Shown: positions 1 through 8,057 of the stretch, piece by piece
How positions within the stretch are numbered: the stretch's first letter is position 1
Layout of the letters: each line of letters opens with the position of its first letter
Assembly (NCBI GenBank): GCA_018678395.1
Contig: JAHHMJ010000310.1
Location: 1-8,740, forward strand
DNA: 8,740 nt
Reading direction: 5' to 3'
Origin: Gemmatimonadota bacterium
GTDB taxonomy: Bacteria > Gemmatimonadota > Gemmatimonadetes > Longimicrobiales > Gaopeijiaceae
The notes under the pieces: model-generated
Seen by the model: the letters and a program-made list of their open reading frames with translations, nothing else
What the model was told of the DNA's origin: nothing
The model's database searches: none
Made by a program: the position numbers and the translations under genes

Positions 1-63
1 TTGCGCCCGCCCGGCGCCCGGCCGCAGCATGCTCCACCCATCCACGCTGCCCCGGAGACCGTC

Positions 64-714
64 ATGCGCTCGCTCCTGCCGTCCCTCGTCGTCGCCCTCG
101 CTCTCGGCACCGCCCCGGTCGCCGCCCAGCATCCCGACGCCAGCTTCTTCCTGACCAGCGCGGGCCCCGGCAACGGCGCCGACCTCGGTGGTCTGGCGGG
201 CGCCGACGCGCACTGCGCGCGTCTCGCGGAGGCGGCCATGATCCACGGCAAGACCTGGCGGGCCTACCTCAGCGCAACCGCCGCGGACGGAGACGACGCC
301 GTGCACGCCCGCGATCGCATCGGCTCGGGTCCGTGGAGCAACGTACGCGGCGTCCTGATCGCCCGGGACGCGACGGAGCTGCACACCGACGCGGCGAACC
401 TCACCAAGGAGTCCATTCTCAACGAGAAGGGCCAGGTCGTGAACGGCCGCGGCGATTCGCCCAACCGGCACGACATCCTGACCGGTTCGAACGCCGACGG
501 CACCGTCGCGACCGGCGACGGCGACACCACCTGCGAGAACTGGACCTCGTCGTCGGCCGACGGCAGCGCGATGGTCGGCCACCACGACCGCCAGGGCGGC
601 GGCGCCGACCCGACGTCCTGGAATGCGGCCCACGCCTCGCGCGGGTGCGGCCAGCAGGACCTGCAGGGCACCGGCGGCGACGGGCTGTTCTTCTGTTTCG
701 CGGTCGGCGGCTGA
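64..714 (+). CDS. Secreted lectin-like protein (216 aa)
   Basis: Probable exported protein of unknown ligand. Residues 1-21 form a typical Sec signal peptide (Arg at position 2, then a Leu/Val/Ala core, ending APVAAQ). The mature part begins with a conserved-looking block, SFFLTSAGPGNGADLGGLAG, then ADAHC (C51), KTWRAYLS (63-70), HDILTGSNADG (136-146), CENWTSS (157-163), VGHHDR (171-176), SWNAAH (185-190) and a C-terminal GLFFCFA. Four cysteines (51, 157, 195, 211) could form two disulfides, as expected outside the cytoplasm. I recognise this block pattern from small secreted bacterial proteins usually labelled lectin or C-type-lectin/endostatin-like; that family label is from memory and the sugar-binding role is inference. 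The ATG at 64 is preferred over a TTG at position 1 because it has GGAGA at 54-58 with a 5-nt spacer and starts the signal peptide directly. It converges on the downstream peptidase gene. Confidence 0.85.
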   Translation: MRSLLPSLVVALALGTAPVAAQHPDASFFLTSAGPGNGADLGGLAGADAHCARLAEAAMIHGKTWRAYLSATAADGDDAVHARDRIGSGPWSNVRGVLIARDATELHTDAANLTKESILNEKGQVVNGRGDSPNRHDILTGSNADGTVATGDGDTTCENWTSSSADGSAMVGHHDRQGGGADPTSWNAAHASRGCGQQDLQGTGGDGLFFCFAVGG

Positions 715-718
715 GGCT

Positions 719-740
719 CGCGCCACCCGCTGGGGGCGCG
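719..740. terminator. GC hairpin between convergent genes
   Basis: The 36-bp gap between two convergent stop codons holds an inverted repeat: cgcgcc (719-724) pairs with ggcgcg (735-740), and after an unpaired A the inner ccc (726-728) pairs with ggg (732-734) around a 3-nt loop. This gives about nine G:C pairs, placed where a bidirectional terminator is expected. There is no T tract on either side, so it may only protect 3' ends. Function is inferred from position. Confidence 0.35.
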
Positions 741-750
741 CGTCCCGAGG

Positions 751-1695
751 CTACCGCCGCCCGACGGCCGGTCGCCCGGCGTCTGGCCGCCCACCCTCCA
801 GCTGGGCGTCGACCGTGCGGAACGCACCGATCAGCGTCGTGAGGGCGGCCCCGAAGAACACCGGGTCGATCGCGTCGGTGTCGTCGGTGGGCTGGTGGTA
901 GTCCGGGTGGTCGGCGACCCCGAAGTACAGGAAGGGGATGCCGGCCTGATGGAAGGGCGCGTGGTCGGACGCCATGATCCAGTTGTCGGCGCCGCGATCC
1001 TCGGGCGTGTCGTGTCCGGCGCGCAGGACCACCGGCCCGGTGGCTTCGAAGGCATCGAAGACCGGCCGCAGCTCGGGCCACGGATAGGTGCCCGACACCC
1101 ACAGATCGCGATCGGAACGCGAGACCATGTCGAAGTTGAGGTTCACGACGATGCGCTCGAGTGGCATCGGCGGCTCGGCCACGAAGTGACGCGCGCCGTG
1201 CAATCCCCCCTCTTCGGCGTCCGTGAAGACCAGCGTCGCGGCGTGCTCCGGACCGTCGTCGGAGAGCGCCTCGGCGAGCGCCAGCAGCGCGGCCGCTCCC
1301 GATGCATTGTCGTCGGCGCCATTGTAGATCGCCCCGCCGCGCACGCCCACGTGGTCGTAGTGGGCGCTGACGACGATGTGCCGGTCGGGATGGGTCGAGC
1401 CCGGGAACGCCACGCGCAGGTTCACGGCCTCGACCTCGGTCTCGCCCCGGGTCACCGCGAAGGTGTCGGCGTGGACGTCGAGGCCGAGGCCGTCGAGCCG
1501 GCCGACGATGTAGTCGCGCGCCCAGCGCGCGCCTTCCGACCCGGCCGCGCGACCGGCCATGGAGTCGGCCGCGAGTACGCCGACGTCGGCCATGAGCCGC
1601 TCGGTGGACTGGGCGGCCGCGCCGGTGGGCGCGCCGAGCGCGGCAGTAGCCGTCAGGGCGAGCAGGCTACCGATGAAAGACGGACGAGCGGGCAC
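751..1695 (-). CDS. Secreted M28 family zinc aminopeptidase
   Basis: Zinc exopeptidase of family M28 (314 aa) that would remove N-terminal residues from peptides outside the cytoplasm. Residues 1-29 are a signal peptide ending GAAAQ. The co-catalytic two-zinc set is complete: H112 in SAHYDH, the Asp pair in GADDNASG (128-129, one bridging both metals), catalytic E161 and ligand E162 in DAEEGG, D189 in NLNFDM, and H267 in YHQPTDD. The SDHAPF motif (243-248) is also present. Its length matches single-domain M28 aminopeptidases, with no PA insert or C-terminal sorting domain. The start is a GTG, supported by GGAG at 1704-1707 on the minus strand with an 8-nt spacer and by the signal peptide that begins right there. 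The last 15 or so residues are Gly/Arg/Pro-rich and probably disordered. It is divergent from the alcohol dehydrogenase gene. Substrate preference cannot be read from the sequence. Confidence 0.93.
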   Translation of the reverse strand: MPARPSFIGSLLALTATAALGAPTGAAAQSTERLMADVGVLAADSMAGRAAGSEGARWARDYIVGRLDGLGLDVHADTFAVTRGETEVEAVNLRVAFPGSTHPDRHIVVSAHYDHVGVRGGAIYNGADDNASGAAALLALAEALSDDGPEHAATLVFTDAEEGGLHGARHFVAEPPMPLERIVVNLNFDMVSRSDRDLWVSGTYPWPELRPVFDAFEATGPVVLRAGHDTPEDRGADNWIMASDHAPFHQAGIPFLYFGVADHPDYHQPTDDTDAIDPVFFGAALTTLIGAFRTVDAQLEGGRPDAGRPAVGRR

Positions 1696-1775
1696 GGAGG
1701 CGACTCCGGGTCGAGGGTACGCGGGCGACGTCGTCCTACACGCGCACGAGGGTCACGGGTTCACGGAGGTGTCGG
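1696..1775. promoter_or_regulatory. Shared divergent control region
   Basis: This 80-bp spacer separates the starts of the minus-strand peptidase and the plus-strand dehydrogenase, so it must hold at least parts of both promoters unless these extend into the genes. It contains the ribosome binding sites of both: GGAG for the peptidase (1704-1707, minus) and GGAGGT for the dehydrogenase (1765-1770, 5 nt before its ATG). An 8-bp palindrome, cgacgtcg, lies near the middle (1726-1733) and could be an operator half. A weak -10-like TACCCT reads on the minus strand at 1714-1719. No convincing -35 box was found; the promoter assignment is from position. Confidence 0.4.
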
Positions 1776-2816
1776 ATGAAGGCGGTGGTGTTCCGGGCGA
1801 TCGAGGAGGTCGAGGTCGACGACGTCGACGAGCCGCGCGTGGAGGCCGCCACCGACGTGGTGGTCGAGGTCGAGGCGGCGGGGCTGTGCGGCTCCGACCT
1901 GCACCCGTACTACGGGCGCGAGGTGGGGCTCGACCCCGGCACCGTCATGGGCCACGAGTTCGTGGGCCGGGTCGTCGAGGTCGGCACCGGCGTTCGGACC
2001 CTCTCGGCCGGCGACCGCGTGGTGGCGCCCTTCACCACGAGCTGCGGCTACTGCCTGGCCTGCAGCGAAGGCCTGACGGCTCGCTGCGAGCGCGGACAGC
2101 TGTTCGGCTGGGTTCAGGACGGCGCGGGGCTGCATGGGGGTCAGGCGGCGCGGGTGCGGGTACCGCTCGCCGACGGCACGCTGGTGCCGGTGCCCGAAGG
2201 CATGGATGCGGCTCTCGCACTGCTCGCCGGCGACATCCTCTCGACCGCGCTCTTCGGGTGCACGATGGCCGACGTGGGGCCGGGGTCGCGCGTCGGCGTG
2301 GTCGGCTGCGGGCCGGTGGGCCTGATGACGATCCGCGCGGCGTTCTCGCTCGGAGCCGAGACCGTGTACGCCGTCGACCGGGTGGCGTCGCGCCTCGAGT
2401 GGGCGGGTGCGCTCGGGGCGCGGGCGCTCCACCTCGACGACGATCCCGCCGGGGCGATTCGACGGCAGGGCGGGCGCGGCGCGGACGCCGTGATCGAGGC
2501 CGTAGGCGGCGCCGGTGCCACGCGTACGGCAGCCGATCTGGTCCGGACCGGGGGGCGCATCGCCGCGGTGGGTGTGCACACGGAGCCGCACCTCGCGATC
2601 TCTCCGGGTGAGATCTACGACCGGAACCTCACCTACGCGGGGGGACGCTGTCCCGCCCGGCACTTCCTGCCGCGGGCGCTCGAGCTCGCGGCCGCGGACG
2701 CCGCACTGTTGTCCGGGTTGATCACGCATCGGCTGCCGCTGGACGCGGCGCCCGAGGCCTATCGGGCGTTCGGCGAGCGGCGCGAGGGCTGGGGCAAGGT
2801 GGTCTTCACGCCCTGA
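1776..2816 (+). CDS. Zinc-dependent alcohol dehydrogenase (MDR family)
   Basis: Cytoplasmic medium-chain dehydrogenase/reductase (346 aa) that would oxidise an alcohol, or reduce an aldehyde, with a nicotinamide cofactor. The N-terminal GroES-like domain carries the catalytic zinc ligands C38 (LCGSD) and H60-E61 (GHEFVG), with D153 (AGDILS) as the likely further ligand. The structural zinc cysteines are C90, C93, C96 and C104. The Rossmann domain has VGCGPVGL (176-183) and an acidic residue, D201, at the end of the second strand (VYAVDR), which favours NAD over NADP. The stretch ITHRLPL (316-322) and the final KVVFTP fit the family's C-terminal part. Length is normal and all key residues are present. 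The ATG has a strong GGAGGT at 5-nt spacing. The gene ends 11 bp inside the convergent receiver gene. Substrate is unknown; glutathione-free formaldehyde, polyol or threonine dehydrogenases share this architecture. Confidence 0.93.
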   Translation: MKAVVFRAIEEVEVDDVDEPRVEAATDVVVEVEAAGLCGSDLHPYYGREVGLDPGTVMGHEFVGRVVEVGTGVRTLSAGDRVVAPFTTSCGYCLACSEGLTARCERGQLFGWVQDGAGLHGGQAARVRVPLADGTLVPVPEGMDAALALLAGDILSTALFGCTMADVGPGSRVGVVGCGPVGLMTIRAAFSLGAETVYAVDRVASRLEWAGALGARALHLDDDPAGAIRRQGGRGADAVIEAVGGAGATRTAADLVRTGGRIAAVGVHTEPHLAISPGEIYDRNLTYAGGRCPARHFLPRALELAAADAALLSGLITHRLPLDAAPEAYRAFGERREGWGKVVFTP

Positions 2817-3177
2817 CGCGCCGCTTCAACAGCGCCTCGAGGGCATCGACCGAAACGGGCTTGGTGAGCACCTCGTCCATCCCCGCGTCGAGGGCCCGTC
2901 GGTGAACCGCGTCCGTGTCGTCGGCGGTCAGCCCCACGATCGGCACCTCCAGCCCACCGGGCAGAGCCCGCAGAGCACGGGCGGCGTCGAAGCCGTCGAG
3001 CACCGGCATGCGTGCGTCCAGGATGCACAGGTCCAGCTCGCCGACCCCTCGATCGACGGCGCTCTGACCGTCGACTACCGCTTCGACCCGGCATCCGAGC
3101 TTTTCGAGCATCGCCGTCACGACCATCGCGTTCACGGAATCGTCTTCGGCGAGGAGTATACGGATGGGGTGCGTCAT
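2806..3177 (-). CDS. Stand-alone response regulator receiver protein
   Basis: CheY-like single-domain phosphoacceptor protein of 123 aa with no output domain. All catalytic positions are present: acidic E11, D12 and D13 in LLAEDDS, phosphorylation site D54 in CILDARMPVLDG, T84 in GLTA, and K106 in LTKPVS. The sequence starts RILLAEDD and ends about one helix after the TKP motif, so it is a complete receiver and not a fragment. The style (EDDSVNAMVV, LDARMP.LDG) resembles receivers attached to hybrid histidine kinases or used in phosphorelays, so a role as a relay shuttle is plausible, but no kinase or phosphotransfer protein lies in the window. The ATG at 3175-3177 is the natural start, but its upstream bases (ctctctcgcc on the coding strand) hold no good Shine-Dalgarno sequence. 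Its stop codon lies inside the convergent dehydrogenase gene. Confidence 0.93.
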   Translation of the reverse strand: MTHPIRILLAEDDSVNAMVVTAMLEKLGCRVEAVVDGQSAVDRGVGELDLCILDARMPVLDGFDAARALRALPGGLEVPIVGLTADDTDAVHRRALDAGMDEVLTKPVSVDALEALLKRRVRA

Positions 3178-3355
3178 GGCGAGAGAGATGTCCGGCTTCG
3201 GGGGGCAGAGGGCGGCGGGCCTGCGTCAGGTCGCCCATCGGGGAGTCTCGGATCACCCCCCGCCCGCCTTGACGGGCGCCTCCACGGACCTTTCCCGCCC
3301 TCCGGCGGGCCCGTATCCTGCCCCCTCCCGATCGTGCCCTCCGACGCCCGCTTCC
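3178..3355. promoter_or_regulatory. Divergent spacer with two small hairpins
   Basis: This 178-bp region separates the receiver gene (minus) from the peptidase-ligase unit (plus) and should contain both promoters. Two inverted repeats are visible: cgcccg (3261-3266) with cgggcg (3273-3278) around a 6-nt loop, and cccgcc (3294-3299) with ggcggg (3304-3309) around a 4-nt loop. A -10-like TATCCT lies at 3314-3319, 36 nt before the peptidase ATG, but the matching upstream position (about 3291) does not look like a -35 box. A TTGACG at 3269-3274 is too far from it to form a standard promoter. No small gene is credible here. Confidence 0.35.
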
Positions 3356-4915
3356 ATGACGCGCTCTCGACTTCCGGCCCTGGCCACCGCCGCCCTCCTC
3401 GCCGCCGCCACTTCGGCCGTCGTGCCCGGTGCCGCCGCCGCGCAGACCTTCCCCTCCGACGATGCGGTGATCCGCCAGATCTGGGAGCTCGGCATGGGCG
3501 AGGCCTCGCAGGTCGAGCCGCTCGCCCAGGTGCTCCTCGACTCGATCGGTCCGCGCCTGTCGGGCAGCCCCGGTCAGCAGGAGGCGAACGACTGGCTGGC
3601 GGGCGTCTACGAGTCGTGGGGCGTCGGCGTCGAGCAGGAGCCATACGGCACGTGGCGAGGCTGGGATCGTGGGTGGACGCACATCGACCTGGTCGAGCCC
3701 CGCATCCGCACGCTCAACGGCACGATGATGGCGTGGAGCCCGGGTACCGAAGGCCCCCTCGAAGGCCCGATCGTCGCGCTGCCCACCTTCACCAGCCCCG
3801 CCGATCTCGCGAGCTGGGCCGAGGGCATCGAAGGCGCCTTCGTGGCGCTGAACGCCTCCGAGCCCACCTGCCGGGCGCCCGAGAGCTGGGAGACCTACGG
3901 GACCCCGGAATCGTGGGAGCGCATGCAGGCGCTGCGCCAGGCGAACCAGGCCGCGTGGGGGGCCAGCGTCCGCGCGGCCGGCGGCCAGGGCGCCGTCGTG
4001 CAGGCGATCGAGGCGGCCGGCGCCGCCGGGGTGCTCACGACGCGGTGGTCGGCGGGCTGGGGCGCGAACAAGATCTTCTCGGCGCCCACCTCGGAGATCC
4101 CCTCCGTTCACCTCAGCTGCGAGGACTACGGCCTGGTGCACCGCCTCGCCGCCAACGGACAGGGCCCGCGGCTGCGCCTCGATGCGCGCGCGGAGTTCCT
4201 GGGTGAAGTCCCCGTCTACAACGTGATCGGGACGCTGCCCGGCACGGAGCTGCCCGACGAGTACGTGCTGCTGACCGCCCACCTCGACTCGTGGGACGGG
4301 GCCTCGGGCGCCACCGACAACGGCTCGGGCACGGTCATGATGATGGAGGCCATGCGCATCCTGAAGGAGGTCTACCCGAACCCGCGCCGGACCATCATCG
4401 CGGCCCACTGGGGCGGCGAGGAGCAGGGCCTGATCGGATCGATGGCGTACGCCGAAGACCACCCCGAGGTGGTCGACGGACTGCAGGCCGCCTTCAACCA
4501 GGACAACGGCACCTGGCGTATCGACTTCATCCGCATGCAGGGCTACCTCGGCGCCGGCGAGAACTTCGGGCGCTGGTTCAGCGAGATTCCGCGTGAGATC
4601 ACGCAGCACATCGAGCTCGACGTGCCGGGCGTGCCCGAGACCGGCGGCAGCGACCACATGTCGTTCATCTGCCGCGGCGCCGCGGGCTTCCGCCTCCAGT
4701 CCAACTATCCGGACTACCGCCAGTACACCTGGCACACCGACATCGACACGTACGACAAGCTCGTGTTCGACGATCTGCGCAACAACGCGACGCTGGCCGC
4801 CATGCTCGCCTACCTGGCGTCCGAGGACGACGACCGGGTGGGCGTCGAGCAGCGCGAACTCGACGGGCGCACGTGGCCCGGGTGCCGACCGGCACAGCGC
4901 AGCTCGGGCGGCTGA
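3356..4915 (+). CDS. Secreted M28 peptidase, carboxypeptidase Q-like
   Basis: Exported zinc exopeptidase of 519 aa. Residues 1-30 are a signal peptide ending GAAAAQ. An N-terminal helical part (about 35-95, with GPRLSGSPGQQEANDWL) leads into a PA-like insert (about 100-285), followed by the M28 catalytic domain (about 286-495). Metal ligands are all present: H309 in TAHLDSWD, D321 in GATDNGSG, catalytic E355 and ligand E356 in WGGEEQGL, D383 in FNQDNG, and H460 in YTWHTDIDTYDK; GSDHM lies at 431-435. The PA insert and WGGEE resemble human carboxypeptidase Q (PGCP) and its bacterial relatives, which hydrolyse small peptides; the exact substrate is inference. The tail after about residue 495 is polar and ends in a Ser/Gly stretch. 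The ATG at 3356 is preferred over an upstream in-frame ATG because it begins the signal peptide, although no clear Shine-Dalgarno precedes it. It is first in an operon with the ligase gene. Confidence 0.92.
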   Translation: MTRSRLPALATAALLAAATSAVVPGAAAAQTFPSDDAVIRQIWELGMGEASQVEPLAQVLLDSIGPRLSGSPGQQEANDWLAGVYESWGVGVEQEPYGTWRGWDRGWTHIDLVEPRIRTLNGTMMAWSPGTEGPLEGPIVALPTFTSPADLASWAEGIEGAFVALNASEPTCRAPESWETYGTPESWERMQALRQANQAAWGASVRAAGGQGAVVQAIEAAGAAGVLTTRWSAGWGANKIFSAPTSEIPSVHLSCEDYGLVHRLAANGQGPRLRLDARAEFLGEVPVYNVIGTLPGTELPDEYVLLTAHLDSWDGASGATDNGSGTVMMMEAMRILKEVYPNPRRTIIAAHWGGEEQGLIGSMAYAEDHPEVVDGLQAAFNQDNGTWRIDFIRMQGYLGAGENFGRWFSEIPREITQHIELDVPGVPETGGSDHMSFICRGAAGFRLQSNYPDYRQYTWHTDIDTYDKLVFDDLRNNATLAAMLAYLASEDDDRVGVEQRELDGRTWPGCRPAQRSSGG

Positions 4916-4918
4916 GGG
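4914..4918 (+). promoter_or_regulatory. Ribosome binding site overlapping upstream stop
   Basis: GAGGG starts within the TGA stop codon of the peptidase (4913-4915) and lies 6 nt before the GTG start of the ligase. It decides that GTG, since the next in-frame ATG is about 70 codons further on, and implies that ribosomes ending the peptidase can restart on the ligase. Confidence 0.7.
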
Positions 4919-4924
4919 CGCCTC

Positions 4925-6520
4925 GTGAAATACGGCACTCCGTTCGGGCCGCTCGGCTCACCGAGCGAACTCGAGCGCTTCGCCGAGCTGCAGGCCAAAC
5001 TGCCCGCCATCTCGGAGGCCTACCGGGCCGGCGAGACACCGCACACCTCGGTGGTCGTGCCCTCGATCAGCGTCAATCAGGAGGAGCTGGCCAAGATCCA
5101 CGGCTCGGCGTTCTACGAAGAGCGGCTGCTCTTCACGCTCATGCGGCTGCGCAATCCGATGAGCCGCATGATCTACGTCACGAGCCAGCCCATCCACGGC
5201 GAGATCCTCGAGTACTACCTGCAGCACCTCCCGGGCATCCCGGTGAGCCGCGCCCGCGAGCGCCTCATGGTGGTGTGCCTCTACGACGCCAGCCCCACCC
5301 CGCTCACCCGCAAGGTCCTGGAGCGGCCGCGGGTGCTGGAGCGCATGCGGCGTTTCATCGGCGATCCGGAGACGGCCTACCTCACGTGCTACAACTCGAC
5401 CGCGCTCGAGCGTCGGCTGGCGGTCGAACTGGGCATCCCGCTGCACGCCCTCGATCCGGAGCTCCTGTGGATGGGCACGAAGACGGGCTCGCGGCGGGTC
5501 TTCGCGGAGGCGGGCGTGGACTTCCCGCTCGGCTCCAACGACCTGCACTCGCGGGACGACGTGGTCGCCGCCCTCGACGACCTCGCCAGGGAGCGCCCGG
5601 GGATCCGCAAGGCGGTCGTGAAGCTGAACGAGAGCTTCGCGGGCGAGGGCAACGCGATCTACCGCTTCCCCGATCCCCTGCCGGACGATGCCGCGGCACG
5701 GCGGAGCGCCCTGTGGGGTGCCCTCGACGACCTCGAGTGGGCCGGCTCGGGCGAAACGCTGGACGGGTTCCTGCGCAAGCTGGACGAGATGGGAGGCGTG
5801 GTCGAGGAGTGGATCGAGGGTGAGGCGAAGGAGTCCCCGAGCGTGCAGATGCGGGTGCATCCCGACGGCACGCTCGAGGTCGTCTCGACCCACGACCAGG
5901 TGCTCGGCGGCCCCTCGGGCCAGGTCTATCTCGGGTGCCGTTTCCCCGCCGACGAGGCCTACCGAACCACCATTCTGCGCGCGGGCGTCGAAGTGGGTCG
6001 GATCCTGGCGCGCAACGGAGTCCTGGGCCGTTTCGGAGTCGACTTCGTGGTGGTGCCGCAGGACGACGGCTCGTGGCGGGCGTACGCGATCGAGATCAAT
6101 CTTCGCATGGGTGGAACCACCCCGCCCTTCATGGCGCTCGAGTTTCTCGGCGGCGGCACGCTCGACCCCGAGACCGGTCTGTACATCGCAGCCGACGGCA
6201 AGCCGAAGTACTACTACGCGACCGACAACCTGAAGTCACCGGCCTACAGGGGCCTCCTCCCCGAGGATCTGCTCGACCTGCTCGTCGAGTACGGCATCCA
6301 CTTCAAGCAGCTCAGTCTCAACGGCGTGCTCTTCTTCATGATCGGAGCGCTGTCGCAGTACGGGAAGCTGGGCGTCACCTCGATCGGAGACAGTCCCGAG
6401 GCCGCCGAGGCGCTCTACGAACAGACGGTCGACATTCTCGATCGCACCGTGGGCGCCACGCAGGACACCTTCGGGCGGCCGCGGTCGCTGTTCGAGTCGG
6501 ACGCACCCCGCATGGTGTGA
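4925..6520 (+). CDS. PGM1-related ATP-grasp peptide ligase
   Basis: Cytoplasmic ATP-grasp enzyme (531 aa) expected to join a carboxylate, activated as acyl phosphate, to an amine to form an amide or peptide bond. The N-terminal part (about 40-165) has VVVPSISV and MIYVTSQPIHGEILEYYL and fits the pre-ATP-grasp domain of this family. The ATP-grasp core has the nucleotide-binding VVKLNESFAGEGNA (231-244, K233), the linker EEWIEGE (294-300), SPSVQMR (305-311), STHDQVLGG (331-339), GCRFPA (347-352), and the metal-binding AIEINLRMGGTT (398-409; E400, N402). The C-terminal part has KYYYATDNL (438-446), YGIHF, and SIGDSPEAAEALYEQ (487-500), as in the PGM1 C-terminal domain. Relatives include PGM1, which attaches a nonproteinogenic amino acid to peptides in pheganomycin biosynthesis. 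The substrate here is unknown, and a housekeeping or storage role is possible. It follows the peptidase by 9 bp and is probably translationally coupled to it. GTG start. Confidence 0.9.
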   Translation: MKYGTPFGPLGSPSELERFAELQAKLPAISEAYRAGETPHTSVVVPSISVNQEELAKIHGSAFYEERLLFTLMRLRNPMSRMIYVTSQPIHGEILEYYLQHLPGIPVSRARERLMVVCLYDASPTPLTRKVLERPRVLERMRRFIGDPETAYLTCYNSTALERRLAVELGIPLHALDPELLWMGTKTGSRRVFAEAGVDFPLGSNDLHSRDDVVAALDDLARERPGIRKAVVKLNESFAGEGNAIYRFPDPLPDDAAARRSALWGALDDLEWAGSGETLDGFLRKLDEMGGVVEEWIEGEAKESPSVQMRVHPDGTLEVVSTHDQVLGGPSGQVYLGCRFPADEAYRTTILRAGVEVGRILARNGVLGRFGVDFVVVPQDDGSWRAYAIEINLRMGGTTPPFMALEFLGGGTLDPETGLYIAADGKPKYYYATDNLKSPAYRGLLPEDLLDLLVEYGIHFKQLSLNGVLFFMIGALSQYGKLGVTSIGDSPEAAEALYEQTVDILDRTVGATQDTFGRPRSLFESDAPRMV

Positions 6521-8044
<1,524 letters not shown>

Positions 8045-8057
8045 GAACGCCTTACCG

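Noticed and set aside
1..63. Extension of the first gene to a TTG at position 1.
   Set aside because: It would bury the signal peptide behind 21 Pro/Arg/Ala-rich residues, while the ATG at 64 has its own ribosome binding site.
895..1779. A 294-codon plus-strand frame opposite the first M28 peptidase.
   Set aside because: It is the complement of a gene with a full zinc-ligand set; its His/Val/Gly/Arg-rich product has no motif or signal.
1808..1830. A run of gaggtcgag/gtcgacgac-like triplet repeats.
   Set aside because: It encodes the Glu/Val/Asp-rich strand at the dehydrogenase N-terminus (EVEVDDVDE), a normal part of the family, so codon bias explains it.
2759..4735. A 658-codon open frame on the minus strand.
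   Set aside because: It lies antisense to the receiver's flank and the second M28 peptidase, whose motifs are complete. It is Arg/Gly/Ala/Asp-rich with no recognisable domain, as expected from the antisense frame of a GC-rich gene.
4958..5893. A 311-codon minus-strand frame opposite the ligase.
   Set aside because: Antisense shadow of the ATP-grasp gene, with Arg/His/Leu/Glu-rich composition and no domain.
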